64,000 nucleotides of DNA from Hymenobacter wooponensis (GTDB taxonomy: Bacteria > Bacteroidota > Bacteroidia > Cytophagales > Hymenobacteraceae). Below are positions 43,099 to 52,261 of the stretch, piece by piece. The translations under genes and the position numbers were made by a program. The notes below the pieces were generated by a model. The model saw only the letters and a list, made by a program, of their open reading frames with translations, had not been told where the DNA came from and made no database searches. The first letter of the stretch is position 1, and the number at the start of each line of letters is the position of its first letter. The stretch is taken from assembly GCF_004745865.1 (NCBI RefSeq), contig NZ_SRKZ01000003.1, positions 1 through 64,000 on the forward strand. The letters are read 5' to 3'.

Positions 43099-43308
43099 AT
43101 GTCTAAACGCGAATTAATAGAACCAACCGAAGGCGATAAGCGCTACGTGCGCCGCAATGAGAAAGGGGAATTTACGAAGGTAGATGACCTGCATCGTTCC
43201 CTCTCCCGAGATGACCGTAAGAACTCGAAAGTGACTAGCGCTCCTGGCCAAGGTGACCGGGGCGACGGCCACACTGGCAGTCGGGCTACCCCCGCCAAAA
43301 AGAAGTAA
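43099..43308 (+). CDS. small charged hypothetical protein
   Basis: The 69-residue protein is very polar and basic (MSKRELIEPTEGDKRYVRRN, then EKGEFTKVDDLHRSLSRDDR) and ends in a Gly/Asp/Thr-rich tail with KKK. It resembles small conserved proteins of Bacteroidota without assigned function and is likely mostly unfolded. It lies 74 bp after ribE and ends just before a 27-bp hairpin. Confidence 0.65.
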   Translation: MSKRELIEPTEGDKRYVRRNEKGEFTKVDDLHRSLSRDDRKNSKVTSAPGQGDRGDGHTGSRATPAKKK

Positions 43309-43318
43309 CCTTCCACTG

Positions 43319-43390
43319 AGCCATCCTCAAACACAGAACGAGGTCGTAGCAGTTGCTAGGACCTCGTTCTGTGTTTGAGGATGGCTTTTT
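43319..43390. terminator. 27-bp perfect hairpin terminator
   Basis: Bases 43319-43345 are perfectly complementary to 43360-43386, with an inner TAGCA/TGCTA pairing in the loop and TTTTT at the end. It separates two converging genes. Confidence 0.88.
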
Positions 43391-43405
43391 AATTCTAGCT
43401 AAGAG

Positions 43406-43984
43406 CTAAGCTAACACTGTAGGCCACCAGTATTCAGCTCCTTTCTTAAATAGAGTGGCGCTGCCCCAGGCCAATAGGCTCCCGAGCAGTGCTCCGGCTA
43501 GCACATCAGAAGGGAAGTGCGCGGCCAGATACATGCGGCTGTAGCTTACCAGAGACGCCCACAGAAATAGCAGAATTTTGGCTAAGCGGAAGCGGCGGGG
43601 GAGCACCAGCGCAATAAACATTGCCAGCGAAAAGGCATTTGCTGCGTGCGAGGAGATAAAGCCAAACTGCCCGCCGCACCCATTTGCCAGATTTAGCACC
43701 GCAGAAAGCTGCGGGTCATGGCAGGGGCGCAAACGGGCGAAGTAAGGCTTAAAGAACCGGCTGGAAATGATGTCAGCCAACGCAACACTCAGGCCTAGCA
43801 GCGGCAGTAGCAGAAAGGCCCGGCGCCGGTAGAGGTAGCCAAGTATTACCAGCAGCACAAAGTACGCCGGAAACCACACCAGCCGCTCCGAGAAGAAAAT
43901 CATCCAGGCGTCGAGGCTGCGTGTATGGTGGGTATTAGCCGCCACCAGCAGGTGACGGTCGAGGGTTTGCAGGTATTCGATCAA
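43406..43984 (-). CDS. PAP2-family membrane phosphatase
   Basis: I take TTG 43984 as start (192 residues) because it overlaps the TGA of hemF as TTGA, a coupling arrangement, and because no ATG precedes the first conserved helix. It has six membrane helices and the PAP2 motifs KPYFARLRP (C1), SSHA (C2, replacing PSGH) and SRMYLAAHFPSD (C3). It likely dephosphorylates a lipid such as undecaprenyl pyrophosphate at the outer face of the inner membrane. Cotranslation with hemF looks accidental or regulatory. Confidence 0.88.
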   Translation of the reverse strand: MIEYLQTLDRHLLVAANTHHTRSLDAWMIFFSERLVWFPAYFVLLVILGYLYRRRAFLLLPLLGLSVALADIISSRFFKPYFARLRPCHDPQLSAVLNLANGCGGQFGFISSHAANAFSLAMFIALVLPRRFRLAKILLFLWASLVSYSRMYLAAHFPSDVLAGALLGSLLAWGSATLFKKGAEYWWPTVLA

Positions 43985-44940
43985 GAGGGAACAGACGGGG
44001 CGGTAACCCAGTCGATGCCCTTGCGCAGCCACTGTTGAGTGGCTTCTTCGGGCGAGCCGGGTTCAGGTTGGAGGTTATAGTGCCACTCAGCCTGAGGCGG
44101 GAGGCTCATTAAAATGCTTTCGGTGCGGCCACCAGTTTCGAGGCCGAAACGAGTGCCGCGGTCAATGGCGAGGTTAAACTCAGCGTAGCGCCCGCGGCGC
44201 ACGAGTTGCCACTGCTTTTCCCGCTCGGTAAAGGGCAGGTCGGCGTTCTGGCGCATCAGGTGCGTGTAGGTACGGCCATACACTTCGCCTACGGCTTGCA
44301 CAAAGGCAAACAGACTGTCCCGGTCGCCGTCTTTTCCTACGGTGAGGCGGTCGAAGAAGATACCACCTACACCACGAGTTTCCTGGCGGTGCGGGAGGAA
44401 AAAATACTCATCGGCCCAGGCTTTGAACCGCGTGTAATACGTGGCGTCGTGCTGGGCACATGCCTCCGCAATTTGCTCATGAAACCAGCGCGACTGGTCT
44501 TCATCTACGTAGATGGGGGTTAGGTCTAGGCCACCGCCAAACCACGCTTCGCCGTTGCCCGCCTCAAAGTAGCGCACATTCATGTGCGAGATAGGCACGC
44601 GGGGACTGCGCGGGTGCTGCACCACTGATACGCCCGTGGCAAAGTAATTGGGGTTGGGCATGAGCAATACGCGGGCAGCCTGCTCACTCATGGTGCCTTC
44701 CACGGCCGAGAAGTTTACGCCTCCCTTTTCGATAACTCGTCCGCCGGCCAATACGCGGCTCCGGCCGCCGCCACCGCTGTGGTGCTGCCAGGCATCCTCC
44801 TGGAAGTGGCCTAGGCCATCGGCAGCTTCAATCTGCTGGCACAGCCAATCCTGAAAGTGGCGCATCCAGGCCTCTACGCTCTGGCGAAAAGTGGGCGCAG
44901 CGCTGGCCGTGGGGAAAAGAGTAGGTTCGGAAACAGACAT
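43981..44940 (-). CDS. hemF: oxygen-dependent coproporphyrinogen III oxidase
   Basis: From ATG 44940 the product is 319 residues (ATG 44949 is an alternative). Family motifs are intact: RVIEKGGVNFSAVEGTMSEQ, VSVVQHPRSPRVPISHMNVR with the active-site histidine, WFGGGLDLTPIYVDEDQSRW, HRQETRGVGGIFFDRL and GRYAEFNLAIDRGTRFGLET. It oxidatively decarboxylates coproporphyrinogen III in heme synthesis using O2, fitting an aerobic organism. Its stop overlaps the start of the PAP2 gene. A CTAGGCC palindrome lies within the gene at 44807-44818, encoding Gly-Leu-Gly. Confidence 0.96.
   Translation of the reverse strand: MSVSEPTLFPTASAAPTFRQSVEAWMRHFQDWLCQQIEAADGLGHFQEDAWQHHSGGGGRSRVLAGGRVIEKGGVNFSAVEGTMSEQAARVLLMPNPNYFATGVSVVQHPRSPRVPISHMNVRYFEAGNGEAWFGGGLDLTPIYVDEDQSRWFHEQIAEACAQHDATYYTRFKAWADEYFFLPHRQETRGVGGIFFDRLTVGKDGDRDSLFAFVQAVGEVYGRTYTHLMRQNADLPFTEREKQWQLVRRGRYAEFNLAIDRGTRFGLETGGRTESILMSLPPQAEWHYNLQPEPGSPEEATQQWLRKGIDWVTAPSVPS
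44807..44818. repeat. CTAGGCC-family palindrome TGGCCTAGGCCA inside hemF
   Basis: A full palindromic copy of the hyper-abundant motif within coding sequence. Confidence 0.7.
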
Positions 44941-45039
44941 GGTTATCATAACAGCGGAAGAGGAGTTCAGGGCAAACTTCCGCCGGGAAGCTCCGCCAAA
45001 AACTGACAAAAATCAGGGCCGCTGCTGTTTTTGGTTCTG

Positions 45040-45047
45040 CAAAGGTA
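45040..45047 (-). promoter_or_regulatory. candidate -7 promoter box for hemF
   Basis: On the minus strand this reads TACCTTTG, a TAnnTTTG match, 100 bp before the hemF start. Confidence 0.45.
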
Positions 45048-45222
45048 TGCGTTTAGGAGTTTGAACGGAAGGAGCAGCCACCCCAGCAAATCCTGTTTAC
45101 CCAGTGCAGGCTTTACCTGGGCATTTTCTTGTTGCTATCTTCACAGCCCATGAATTAGACAAGCTTTTAAAGTTAAGCTTAGGCCAATTTATTAGCACAC
45201 CTTACCTCGTTTTATACGTTTA

Positions 45223-45681
45223 ATGAAAAAGAACATATACCTCTTAGCTGCGGGACTGACTCTTAGTGGCATAAGCGCCTTCACTACGCCGGCTGTTGAT
45301 CAAGGCGCTGAGGGTAGTCGTATTGAATTACTCAAGCTCTACCAGCCGCCTTGCACTGCACTTACTGCACAGTCTGTGATAAAGGCTAAACTGGCCTATC
45401 GTATTGCAGACACAGTACAGGCTGAATATGGGTTTGCCGTATCAATCAAATTTCAAAGCACCCGACAAGGCATGACCTTCTCTGACGGTAGGGTAGGCGA
45501 AGTAACAGTAAAGGCGAAACGAGATACGCTCATCCTTAGCTATCCGATGGCTGCTATCCGGCATAATGCTCTATTAAAGCGCCCCATAACCTGTTATTTC
45601 TATTTACATCGTAACACGGCGCCCGGCAGGAGCACCGTGATTGCTAAAACTGGCCCTGTTGTTTTCCAGGAGTGCCAGTAG
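45223..45681 (+). CDS. secreted hypothetical protein
   Basis: The 152-residue product has an n-region MKKN and a hydrophobic signal peptide ending near ISAFTTP. The remainder is beta-rich with three cysteines (PPCTAL, PITCYF, FQECQ), suggesting an exported domain with one disulfide. A segment near 95-105 (KRDTLILSYPMAAIRHN) has strand character. The family is not recognised. It is flanked by unrelated genes on the other strand and is probably monocistronic. Confidence 0.65.
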   Translation: MKKNIYLLAAGLTLSGISAFTTPAVDQGAEGSRIELLKLYQPPCTALTAQSVIKAKLAYRIADTVQAEYGFAVSIKFQSTRQGMTFSDGRVGEVTVKAKRDTLILSYPMAAIRHNALLKRPITCYFYLHRNTAPGRSTVIAKTGPVVFQECQ

Positions 45682-45684
45682 ATC

Positions 45685-46206
45685 TTACAGCTCCTTCCGC
45701 AACAGCAGCAACTTCAGGGGTTGCTTGGGAATCCCGAAGCGCGTATCAGTGGGAAAGGCAATGGTTTCGCCGGTGCGCCGGAAGCCGTGGCGCTCGTACC
45801 AAGCCAGCAGCTCATCACGAACCGAAATAACCGAAATGAGCAGGCTGGTGCAGCCTACTTGCCGTGCGTGCTCTTCCACGGCGGCCATCAGGCGTTTGCC
45901 TAGGCCAGTGCCTTGGTGAGCAGGTGATACGGAAAGCATGCCCATGTACAAGTCGGGCTGCTGCTCCTTCACATATACACTGCCTACTAGTTGCCCAGCC
46001 TCGTTACGGGCCTGTAGAATGGCGCCACCGGGGCCGGTTAGCAAGTCCCGTATATCCTCAGCATCCGTGCGCTGGCCATCGAGCAAATGGGCTTCGGTGG
46101 TCCAGCCCTGGCGAGATACGTCGCCCCTATATGCGCTATTGACGAGTGCTACAATGTCTGGAATGTCCGCTTCAGTAGCGGGAGCAATGGTAAGAGAAAA
46201 GTCCAT
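45685..46206 (-). CDS. GNAT-family N-acetyltransferase
   Basis: The 173-residue protein has the GNAT fold: IAPATEADIPDIVALVNSAY at the start, the beta4 segment LYMGMLSVSPAHQGTGLGKR with acetyl-CoA pyrophosphate motif Q-G-T-G-L-G-K (motif A), and LISVISVRDELLAWYERHGF (motif B). The acceptor substrate cannot be told. It converges on the secreted hypothetical gene with only 3 bp between stops and is divergent from the E1 gene. Confidence 0.9.
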   Translation of the reverse strand: MDFSLTIAPATEADIPDIVALVNSAYRGDVSRQGWTTEAHLLDGQRTDAEDIRDLLTGPGGAILQARNEAGQLVGSVYVKEQQPDLYMGMLSVSPAHQGTGLGKRLMAAVEEHARQVGCTSLLISVISVRDELLAWYERHGFRRTGETIAFPTDTRFGIPKQPLKLLLLRKEL

Positions 46207-46450
46207 GCGGCGAAAATACGAGGCAGTGAACAGGGTTGGGGCATGGGTTGTTAAAACGGCAGTTGCTATTCTACAGGCCTAGCCAAGGGATAATAGCGCT
46301 CCTATAGCTTGCTCTCTCACTTGGCAACCCCAAACCAACTATCAGCTGCTACTATTGGGCTGGCTGACAGACGGAAATTATTTAGACCCTGTACGAACCT
46401 AGCATTCTCTTGGGAACCCGTAATTTCGCCGCACAACCCACCACCCCTGC

Positions 46451-48556
46451 ATGTCAACTTACACCACCCCGACGACGCTGGAAACCGATTTTGCCACCCC
46501 TACACCCACCCGAGCAATGCTCCAACGTGCCTATCGCCTGATGCGTACCGCTGCGGAACTAGCTCGCTTATATGAAGAAAATAAGGCCGTAACGGCTAAG
46601 TACGTGCATGCCACGGCCCGCGGGCATGAGGCTATTCAATTGGCCGCCGCGTTTCATTTGCGGCCCTCTGACTATGCCGCACCATATTACCGCGACGATG
46701 CCATGCTGCTGGGCTTCGGCCTGACGCCCTATGAGTTGATGCTTCAGCTTATGGCTAAGCGCGACGACCCCTTCTCGGGCGGCCGCACGTACTACAGCCA
46801 TCCATCATTGCGGCGGGCGGGCTTTCCCGTCATTCCACACCAAAGCTCCGCCACGGGCATGCAGGCCATTCCGGCCACCGGCATGGCCCACGCTATTAAA
46901 TACCTGGAAGGGCAGAACCTACTGCCTGATGCTGAGGAGCAGCCCGTAGTGCTATGCTCCATTGGTGATGGTGCCATGACGGAGGGAGAGGTTGCTGAGG
47001 CCTTGCAGATGGCCGTTCTGCACCAGCTGCCCATTATTTACTTAGTGCAAGACAACGACTGGGGCATCTCGGCAACCAGCCGCGAAATGCGCGCCATGGA
47101 TGCATTTGAGTTTGCGGCCGGCTTCAAAGGGTTGCACCGGTTGCAATTTGACGGGGCCGACTTCTTGGCCAGCCACGCCGGTATGGAAGAGGCTTTTGAT
47201 TATGCCCGCCGTACCCGCGGCCCCGTGCTGGTGCACGCCAAATGCCCGTTGCTAGGCCACCACACCAGCGGCGTGCGCCGCGAATGGTACCGCGGCGACA
47301 ACCTGGCTACCCACACCCTCAACGACCCGCTGCCGCGTTTTCACCAGCAGCTGCTGGAATTGGGATACTCAGAAGAGATGCTGGCCGCGCTGGGGGAAGA
47401 AGCCCGTGCTACTGTGGAAGCAGATTATCAGCGCGCCCTGGCAGCCCCGGCACCCGATCCCGCTACTTTCCAAGACCATGAGTTTGCGCCGCCTGCCGTA
47501 ACTGATGAAGTTGGCGAGCGGAGCCCCGCCGGGGCCGACAAGGTGCTGATGGTAGATGCAGCTCTGCACGCCGTGGATGACATTCTGCAGGAATTTCCGG
47601 AGGCGTTGTTTTACGGTCAGGACGTAGGAGGCGAGCTAGGCGGCGTATTCCGCGAAGCAGCCCTGTTGGCCAAAAAATATGGCGATGCCCGGGTGTTCAA
47701 TACGCCCATTCAGGAGGCCTACATTGTGGGCAGCACGGCCGGCATGAGCGCCGTGGGCGCCAAGGCCATTGTGGAAATACAGTTTGCCGACTATATCTGG
47801 CCGGGCCTGAACCAGTTGGTAGAGGAGCTCAGCAAGTCGTGCTACCTGTCAAACGGTAAGTTTCCGGTGCAAAGCTTGATTCGGGTACCGGTAGGAGCGT
47901 ATGGTGGGGGCGGGCCCTATCACTCGGGCTCCGTGGAAAGCACGTTGCTTACCATTCGGGGCATCAAGGTGGTATATCCCAGCAATGCCGCCGACATGAA
48001 GGGTCTGCTACGGGCGGCCTTCCTCGATCCTAATCCCGTAGTACTGCTCGAGCACAAAGGCTTATACTGGAGCAAAGTGCCGGGCACCGAAGACGCCAAG
48101 ACGGTAGAGCCCGCCGCAGGTTATGTGATTCCGCTGGGCAAAGCCGCCATAGCCCAGCAGGCCGATGCGGAGAAGCTGCGCAACGGCGAAACCTGCGTGG
48201 TTATCACCTATGGCATGGGCGTACACTGGGCAAAAACTGCCAGTAAGCAGTTTCCTGGCCAAGTAGAGGTTCTGGACCTGCGCACCCTCAACCCCCTTGA
48301 CTACGACGCCGTAGAGGCCGCCTTACGCCGCCACGGCAAGGCCCTCGTCTTGACGGAGGAGCCCTTGATGAACTCCTTTGCCGAGAGCTTGGCCGGCCGC
48401 ATTCAACGCACCTGTTTCCGCAATCTTGATGCGCCTGTGTTTACCTTGGGCGCAGCCAACCTGCCTGCCATTGCCCTGAATGTGGAGCTGGAAAAGCAAA
48501 TGCTGCCCAGTGCGGAGAAAGTAGCAGTAGCTCTACATGAACTGCTAAGCTATTAG
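46451..48556 (+). CDS. 2-oxoacid dehydrogenase E1, alpha and beta fused (branched-chain type)
   Basis: The 701-residue protein joins E1-alpha (1 to about 340) and E1-beta (about 365-701). The alpha part has RGHEAIQLAAAFHL, the TPP/Mg motif GDGAMTEGEVAEAL...NDWGIS, and the phosphorylation-loop-like HHTSGVRREWYRGDN. The beta part has FYGQDVGGELGGVFREAALL, PIQEAYIVGSTAGM and GGGGPYHSGSVESTLL. It decarboxylates branched-chain 2-oxoacids and passes the acyl group to lipoyl E2, feeding iso-fatty-acid synthesis. The fused form is common in Bacteroidota. E2 and E3 genes are not nearby. Confidence 0.95.
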   Translation: MSTYTTPTTLETDFATPTPTRAMLQRAYRLMRTAAELARLYEENKAVTAKYVHATARGHEAIQLAAAFHLRPSDYAAPYYRDDAMLLGFGLTPYELMLQLMAKRDDPFSGGRTYYSHPSLRRAGFPVIPHQSSATGMQAIPATGMAHAIKYLEGQNLLPDAEEQPVVLCSIGDGAMTEGEVAEALQMAVLHQLPIIYLVQDNDWGISATSREMRAMDAFEFAAGFKGLHRLQFDGADFLASHAGMEEAFDYARRTRGPVLVHAKCPLLGHHTSGVRREWYRGDNLATHTLNDPLPRFHQQLLELGYSEEMLAALGEEARATVEADYQRALAAPAPDPATFQDHEFAPPAVTDEVGERSPAGADKVLMVDAALHAVDDILQEFPEALFYGQDVGGELGGVFREAALLAKKYGDARVFNTPIQEAYIVGSTAGMSAVGAKAIVEIQFADYIWPGLNQLVEELSKSCYLSNGKFPVQSLIRVPVGAYGGGGPYHSGSVESTLLTIRGIKVVYPSNAADMKGLLRAAFLDPNPVVLLEHKGLYWSKVPGTEDAKTVEPAAGYVIPLGKAAIAQQADAEKLRNGETCVVITYGMGVHWAKTASKQFPGQVEVLDLRTLNPLDYDAVEAALRRHGKALVLTEEPLMNSFAESLAGRIQRTCFRNLDAPVFTLGAANLPAIALNVELEKQMLPSAEKVAVALHELLSY

Positions 48557-48640
48557 GCTAGGTGAGTGAAGTGGTCTAGCGCCATTGCTTGTCGCTGAAG
48601 CCATTCTTCCTATTCACAATCAAAAGGCCTTGAGCAATTG

Positions 48641-48677
48641 AAAAGCCCTTACCTCCACGCAGAAGGTAAGGGCTTTT
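48641..48677. terminator. hairpin terminator
   Basis: AAAAGCCCTTACCT pairs with AGGTAAGGGCTTTT, between the E1 gene and the converging TamL-like gene. Confidence 0.85.
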
Positions 48678-48769
48678 AGTTGGCTAACACTGGTGCGCAA
48701 GAGGAGGGTTATTACGCTGTGCTTCCTCAGCAATGAGGGCTATCCTAGGCCACCCTAGTAGCTCTGGGC

Positions 48770-51340
48770 TTAGAAAGGATAGCCAATGCCTAGGTTAAAG
48801 GCAGTTTGATCTTCTGCGAAGCTGAAACGACGAATAGCCCATTTATTGCCAGGAGCTGTAGGGTCGTAAACTTTGGTGGCAATATCGAGGCGCAGAATCA
48901 GGAAGCTAAAATCAAGGCGTAAGCCAAAGCCTGAGCCCACCGCGAACTGCCGGTAAAACTTATTGAGTTGGAATTGGGCACCTGGTCGCACCGTGTCCTT
49001 CTGCAGGGACCACACGTTGCCAAAGTCCGTGAAAACAGCTCCTTTGATAAAGCTATAGATAGGGAAACGGTACTCGACGTTACCTTCCAGCAGCAACTCG
49101 CCTGGCTGTTCCAAGTCGTAGTTACGCTCACTTGTTTCGTTCCCATCCTTATCCCGCTGATACTGAGTATAGCTGCCCGTGCCTAGGCGGCGGGGCTTCC
49201 AGGCTCGCACGCTAGAACTACCGCCCGCGAAGAGATACTTGTCATAAGGTACCAGCAGCTCTTCTCTTTGCACCACCTGCCCATTGGCATCCCTAAGTAG
49301 CTCGCCGTTCTCGCCCCGCTGTTGGGTTTTAGTAGTAGTCAGGGAGCGGACGGCCCCGCCGGCGAGCCGGTACACGAAGAAGGTTTGGGGAGTGAGTTTG
49401 TAGTAACGACGAAAATCAGCCGTGAACTTCGCGAAATCATACGTTTTAAGCCGGTCGCTGGGGTCTGGCCTGAGGCTGATGGTAACCGGCTGTTTTTGGT
49501 AGAGGTTGCGCGTGAGGCCGCCTACTTCGGCAAATAGGCGCAAGTAATGACCATCACGCGTTTCGTTGAAGTCATTGGAATTATACAGTGAGGTAGCGCT
49601 GAAGCTTGGAACAAACAGGTTATCGAAGCTGCGTAATACGGGCGTATTCTGAGTTAGTGCTAGCTGCTGTAGCAGGGCAAAATAAGGGTCAGTGATGGCG
49701 GCCGTCCGAACAATGCTGAGGTCGAAGGGGGTGAGCACGTACTGGTGATACGTAGAACGCTGCCAGATGTAGTCCAGCGTACCTTCCACGTTGGTGCGGG
49801 TGTACTGAGCTGGGCGTTTTACGTAGGTATAGCTGGCGTTGAAGCGCGTGCGGGGGTTATACTGGCTCAGGTACCGATTGGGGCGCCACGGAATCAGAAA
49901 CTGGGGGAGAACCAGGTTTACGTTTGCACCCAGCTGCGTGGTGAGCAAGCTGCGGCTGCTGGTTGGGGATTCATTGGTTTGGCCTGCAATATTAAGCTGC
50001 CCTTCGAAGCCTGCGCGCAGGCCAAATTCCAACACCTCAGCGCCACCAAATACATTGCGAACTTTCAGGCGTACGTTGCCGAATGGACCTGGTCGCCCCG
50101 CCACGTAGGTGCCGCCGAATTCGGAGGTTTCCTGATATTTCTTAGCCGGCGAGGCATTGATCGTGGCGTCCAACAACCCACGCGTTGAGTCACTGGGGGC
50201 ATCAGCGCCTCGCAGCCGTCGGTATGTAACCGTACTGAAACGGAACATGTCGAGGTTAGAGAGCTGACGCTGGGTGAGCTGGGTATTGGTCTGGCTGTAC
50301 GGCTCGCCGGGGCGCACCGCCACTTTGCGGTCGAGGGTGCGGGTGCTGAACTTGTGCTTGTAGGCCAGGTAAAAAATAGAGTCGCGGATGAGGGTGTCGC
50401 GGTTTTGCCCAAAGCGAACTAGGCCAGCATCAGTAATGAAGTTAACTCGCCGAACGGTGTACAGGCGGTGGTAATCTCCCCGCGTGGGCTTGCTTACAAT
50501 GGTGCGCAGGCGCACCGTGGTAGGAGCAAAGCTAGTATCGGCCTCCAGTGTAATGTATTGCTGGCGGAAGTCGTAATAGCCCTGGTTTTTGAGCAGGTCT
50601 TCAATGCGGTTGCGCTCCCCTCCAATAGCTTCTTCATCGTACTGGTCGCCCACGTGCAGCAGGCTTTGGGGCAAGCTCAGCAGCACGCGCCGGGCCACGG
50701 CCGTGTCCTGAATGTCGTAGTCGAGCTGGGTATAGTGGAAGGGCTCGTTTTCGGTTACGTGGTACACTACCGTTACCCGACGAGGCTCCGTGTGGAAAGG
50801 GCTACGAAACGTGAAGACCCGAAAGGGCGAAAACAGGCGCGTGGGCACCGTGTCGGTAACGGTTACGCTGCTCCGGAAGAACCCCTTCGATTTCAGGAAC
50901 GTGGCCATCTGATCGGCGCTGGCCCGGGTGAGGGAGGAGTCGTAAATCACGGGAGCCTCGCCAATCCGCATAATGGCGTTGCCCTTGTCGAGGGCTAGCT
51001 GGTGGCGGCGGGTGTGCCGCTCACGCTTGGTCAGTAATTTGCCCACCTGCACCGAGTCGGTACCGGCAGCTTGTATTAGCTGGTTGTAGTGGGTACGGTC
51101 TTCATCGAGCTTGCGCTGAAGCTTCTCGGGGTTGTAAAACTTACGCCCTAGCTGATAGATTGCTAGCTTTGGCAGCGGAAACGTGCTATTGGGCTTCTGC
51201 TGGGTAAGTGCCTGCAGCCGCTCGGGGTCGGCGTTTTTCACGCCCTCTACCTTCACGCGGCTCAGCAGTCGCTGACCCGGCTGGAGCAGGCGTAATGGGG
51301 AACAGCCCGCTAGGCCACTCAGTAGCAGCAAGCTGCCCAT
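48770..51340 (-). CDS. TamL-like outer-membrane assembly lipoprotein (Omp85 superfamily)
   Basis: From ATG 51340 the product is 856 residues. It opens with lipobox LAGC (Cys13), then POTRA-type repeats (LSRVKVEGVKNADPERLQ, then a GDQYDEEAIGGERNRIEDLL-like repeat and NQGYYDFRQQYITLEAD). A 16-strand barrel closes the protein with the L6 motif VRAWKPRRLGTGSY and a C-terminal strand ending FNLGIGYPF. Lipidated TamA (TamL) of Bacteroidota inserts or exports envelope components with TamB. No tamB is adjacent. The n-region is short, so the true start may lie upstream, where KKTR would supply positive charge. Confidence 0.85.
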   Translation of the reverse strand: MGSLLLLSGLAGCSPLRLLQPGQRLLSRVKVEGVKNADPERLQALTQQKPNSTFPLPKLAIYQLGRKFYNPEKLQRKLDEDRTHYNQLIQAAGTDSVQVGKLLTKRERHTRRHQLALDKGNAIMRIGEAPVIYDSSLTRASADQMATFLKSKGFFRSSVTVTDTVPTRLFSPFRVFTFRSPFHTEPRRVTVVYHVTENEPFHYTQLDYDIQDTAVARRVLLSLPQSLLHVGDQYDEEAIGGERNRIEDLLKNQGYYDFRQQYITLEADTSFAPTTVRLRTIVSKPTRGDYHRLYTVRRVNFITDAGLVRFGQNRDTLIRDSIFYLAYKHKFSTRTLDRKVAVRPGEPYSQTNTQLTQRQLSNLDMFRFSTVTYRRLRGADAPSDSTRGLLDATINASPAKKYQETSEFGGTYVAGRPGPFGNVRLKVRNVFGGAEVLEFGLRAGFEGQLNIAGQTNESPTSSRSLLTTQLGANVNLVLPQFLIPWRPNRYLSQYNPRTRFNASYTYVKRPAQYTRTNVEGTLDYIWQRSTYHQYVLTPFDLSIVRTAAITDPYFALLQQLALTQNTPVLRSFDNLFVPSFSATSLYNSNDFNETRDGHYLRLFAEVGGLTRNLYQKQPVTISLRPDPSDRLKTYDFAKFTADFRRYYKLTPQTFFVYRLAGGAVRSLTTTKTQQRGENGELLRDANGQVVQREELLVPYDKYLFAGGSSSVRAWKPRRLGTGSYTQYQRDKDGNETSERNYDLEQPGELLLEGNVEYRFPIYSFIKGAVFTDFGNVWSLQKDTVRPGAQFQLNKFYRQFAVGSGFGLRLDFSFLILRLDIATKVYDPTAPGNKWAIRRFSFAEDQTAFNLGIGYPF

Positions 51341-51402
51341 AGCAGCCCGCGTTTTCTTTCCCGAAAAAAGCCCCCTGGTGGAGGCCTCGTTAAACAGCGT
51401 AT

Positions 51403-52149
51403 ATGGTTTCAAAAGCAGTAGCGAAATACGTGCACGCGCTGCACCTGAAGAAGTATCGACTTCGGCACGCCGCATTCTTGGTAGAAGGCGGCAAAAGCGT
51501 AAAAGAGCTGCTAAGTTCCGGACTTCTAACGGAACGGGTGATTGTTACGTCTGATTTTGCTGAGAAAATTCAGGCGCAGCTTCCCCCCGCGGTTCCCGTC
51601 GACATCGTCACGGAAGACGAACTTACGAAACTAGGCACGCTAGCCAATAATACGACGGCCCTGGCCATTGCCCGCCTGCCCCAGGAAACGCCTCTACAGC
51701 CTAAGCCGGGCAGCCTGCTGCTGGCCCTCGACCAAGTGCGCGACCCCGGCAATGTGGGCACCCTCATCCGACTGGCCGACTGGTATGGCCTAGCGGGAGT
51801 AATCTGCTCCGATACTTGCGCCGACCCGTGGGCACCTAAAACAGTAGCGGCTACCATGGGCTCTTTTACGCGGGTGCCCGTGTGGCAGCGGGAACTGCCA
51901 GGTTGGCTGCAGAGCTTACCGCCCGAGCTGCCCATTTACGGTGCCGACCTGCACGGCGAAAATGTGCATCGGCTTACGCTGCGCCCCACTGGCGTGCTCA
52001 TTATGGGCAGTGAATCGCACGGTCTCACCCCGGAAGTAGAAGCCTGCCTCACCCAGCGGCTGCACATTCCTGGCCGGGGCCAGGCCGAAAGCCTAAACGT
52101 GGCCGTATCGGCGGCTATTCTGCTCGATAACTTTTACCGGAACGAATAG
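51403..52149 (+). CDS. SpoU/TrmH-family RNA 2'-O-methyltransferase
   Basis: The 248-residue protein has an N-terminal substrate-binding domain (KYRLRHAAFLVEGGKSVKEL, then LLSSGLLTERVIVTSDFAEK). The SPOUT knot domain has motif 1 LDQVRDPGNVGTLIRLADWY, motif 2 IMGSESHGLTPE and motif 3 IPGRGQAESLNVAVSAAILL. It methylates a ribose in rRNA or tRNA, most like the TsnR/RlmB group. It is divergent from the TamL gene with about 60 bp between starts, an arrangement I recall from other Bacteroidota. A 20-bp hairpin follows. Confidence 0.92.
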   Translation: MVSKAVAKYVHALHLKKYRLRHAAFLVEGGKSVKELLSSGLLTERVIVTSDFAEKIQAQLPPAVPVDIVTEDELTKLGTLANNTTALAIARLPQETPLQPKPGSLLLALDQVRDPGNVGTLIRLADWYGLAGVICSDTCADPWAPKTVAATMGSFTRVPVWQRELPGWLQSLPPELPIYGADLHGENVHRLTLRPTGVLIMGSESHGLTPEVEACLTQRLHIPGRGQAESLNVAVSAAILLDNFYRNE

Positions 52150-52198
52150 TACCTGCCTTGCGCATGGGTACTGGCCTAGCGCTAGTAAGCAGTTCCTA

Positions 52199-52242
52199 GA
52201 ACAGAAACAGGCCTAGCAGCGTTGCTAGGCCTGTTTCTGTTC
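52199..52242. terminator. 20-bp perfect hairpin built on two inverted CTAGGCC motifs
   Basis: Bases 52199-52218 and 52223-52242 are perfectly complementary around GCGT. Each arm contains one CTAGGCC/GGCCTAG. No T run follows, yet it lies between two converging genes. Confidence 0.75.
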
Positions 52243-52261
52243 GGGAGAATGAGAGGAGTGC

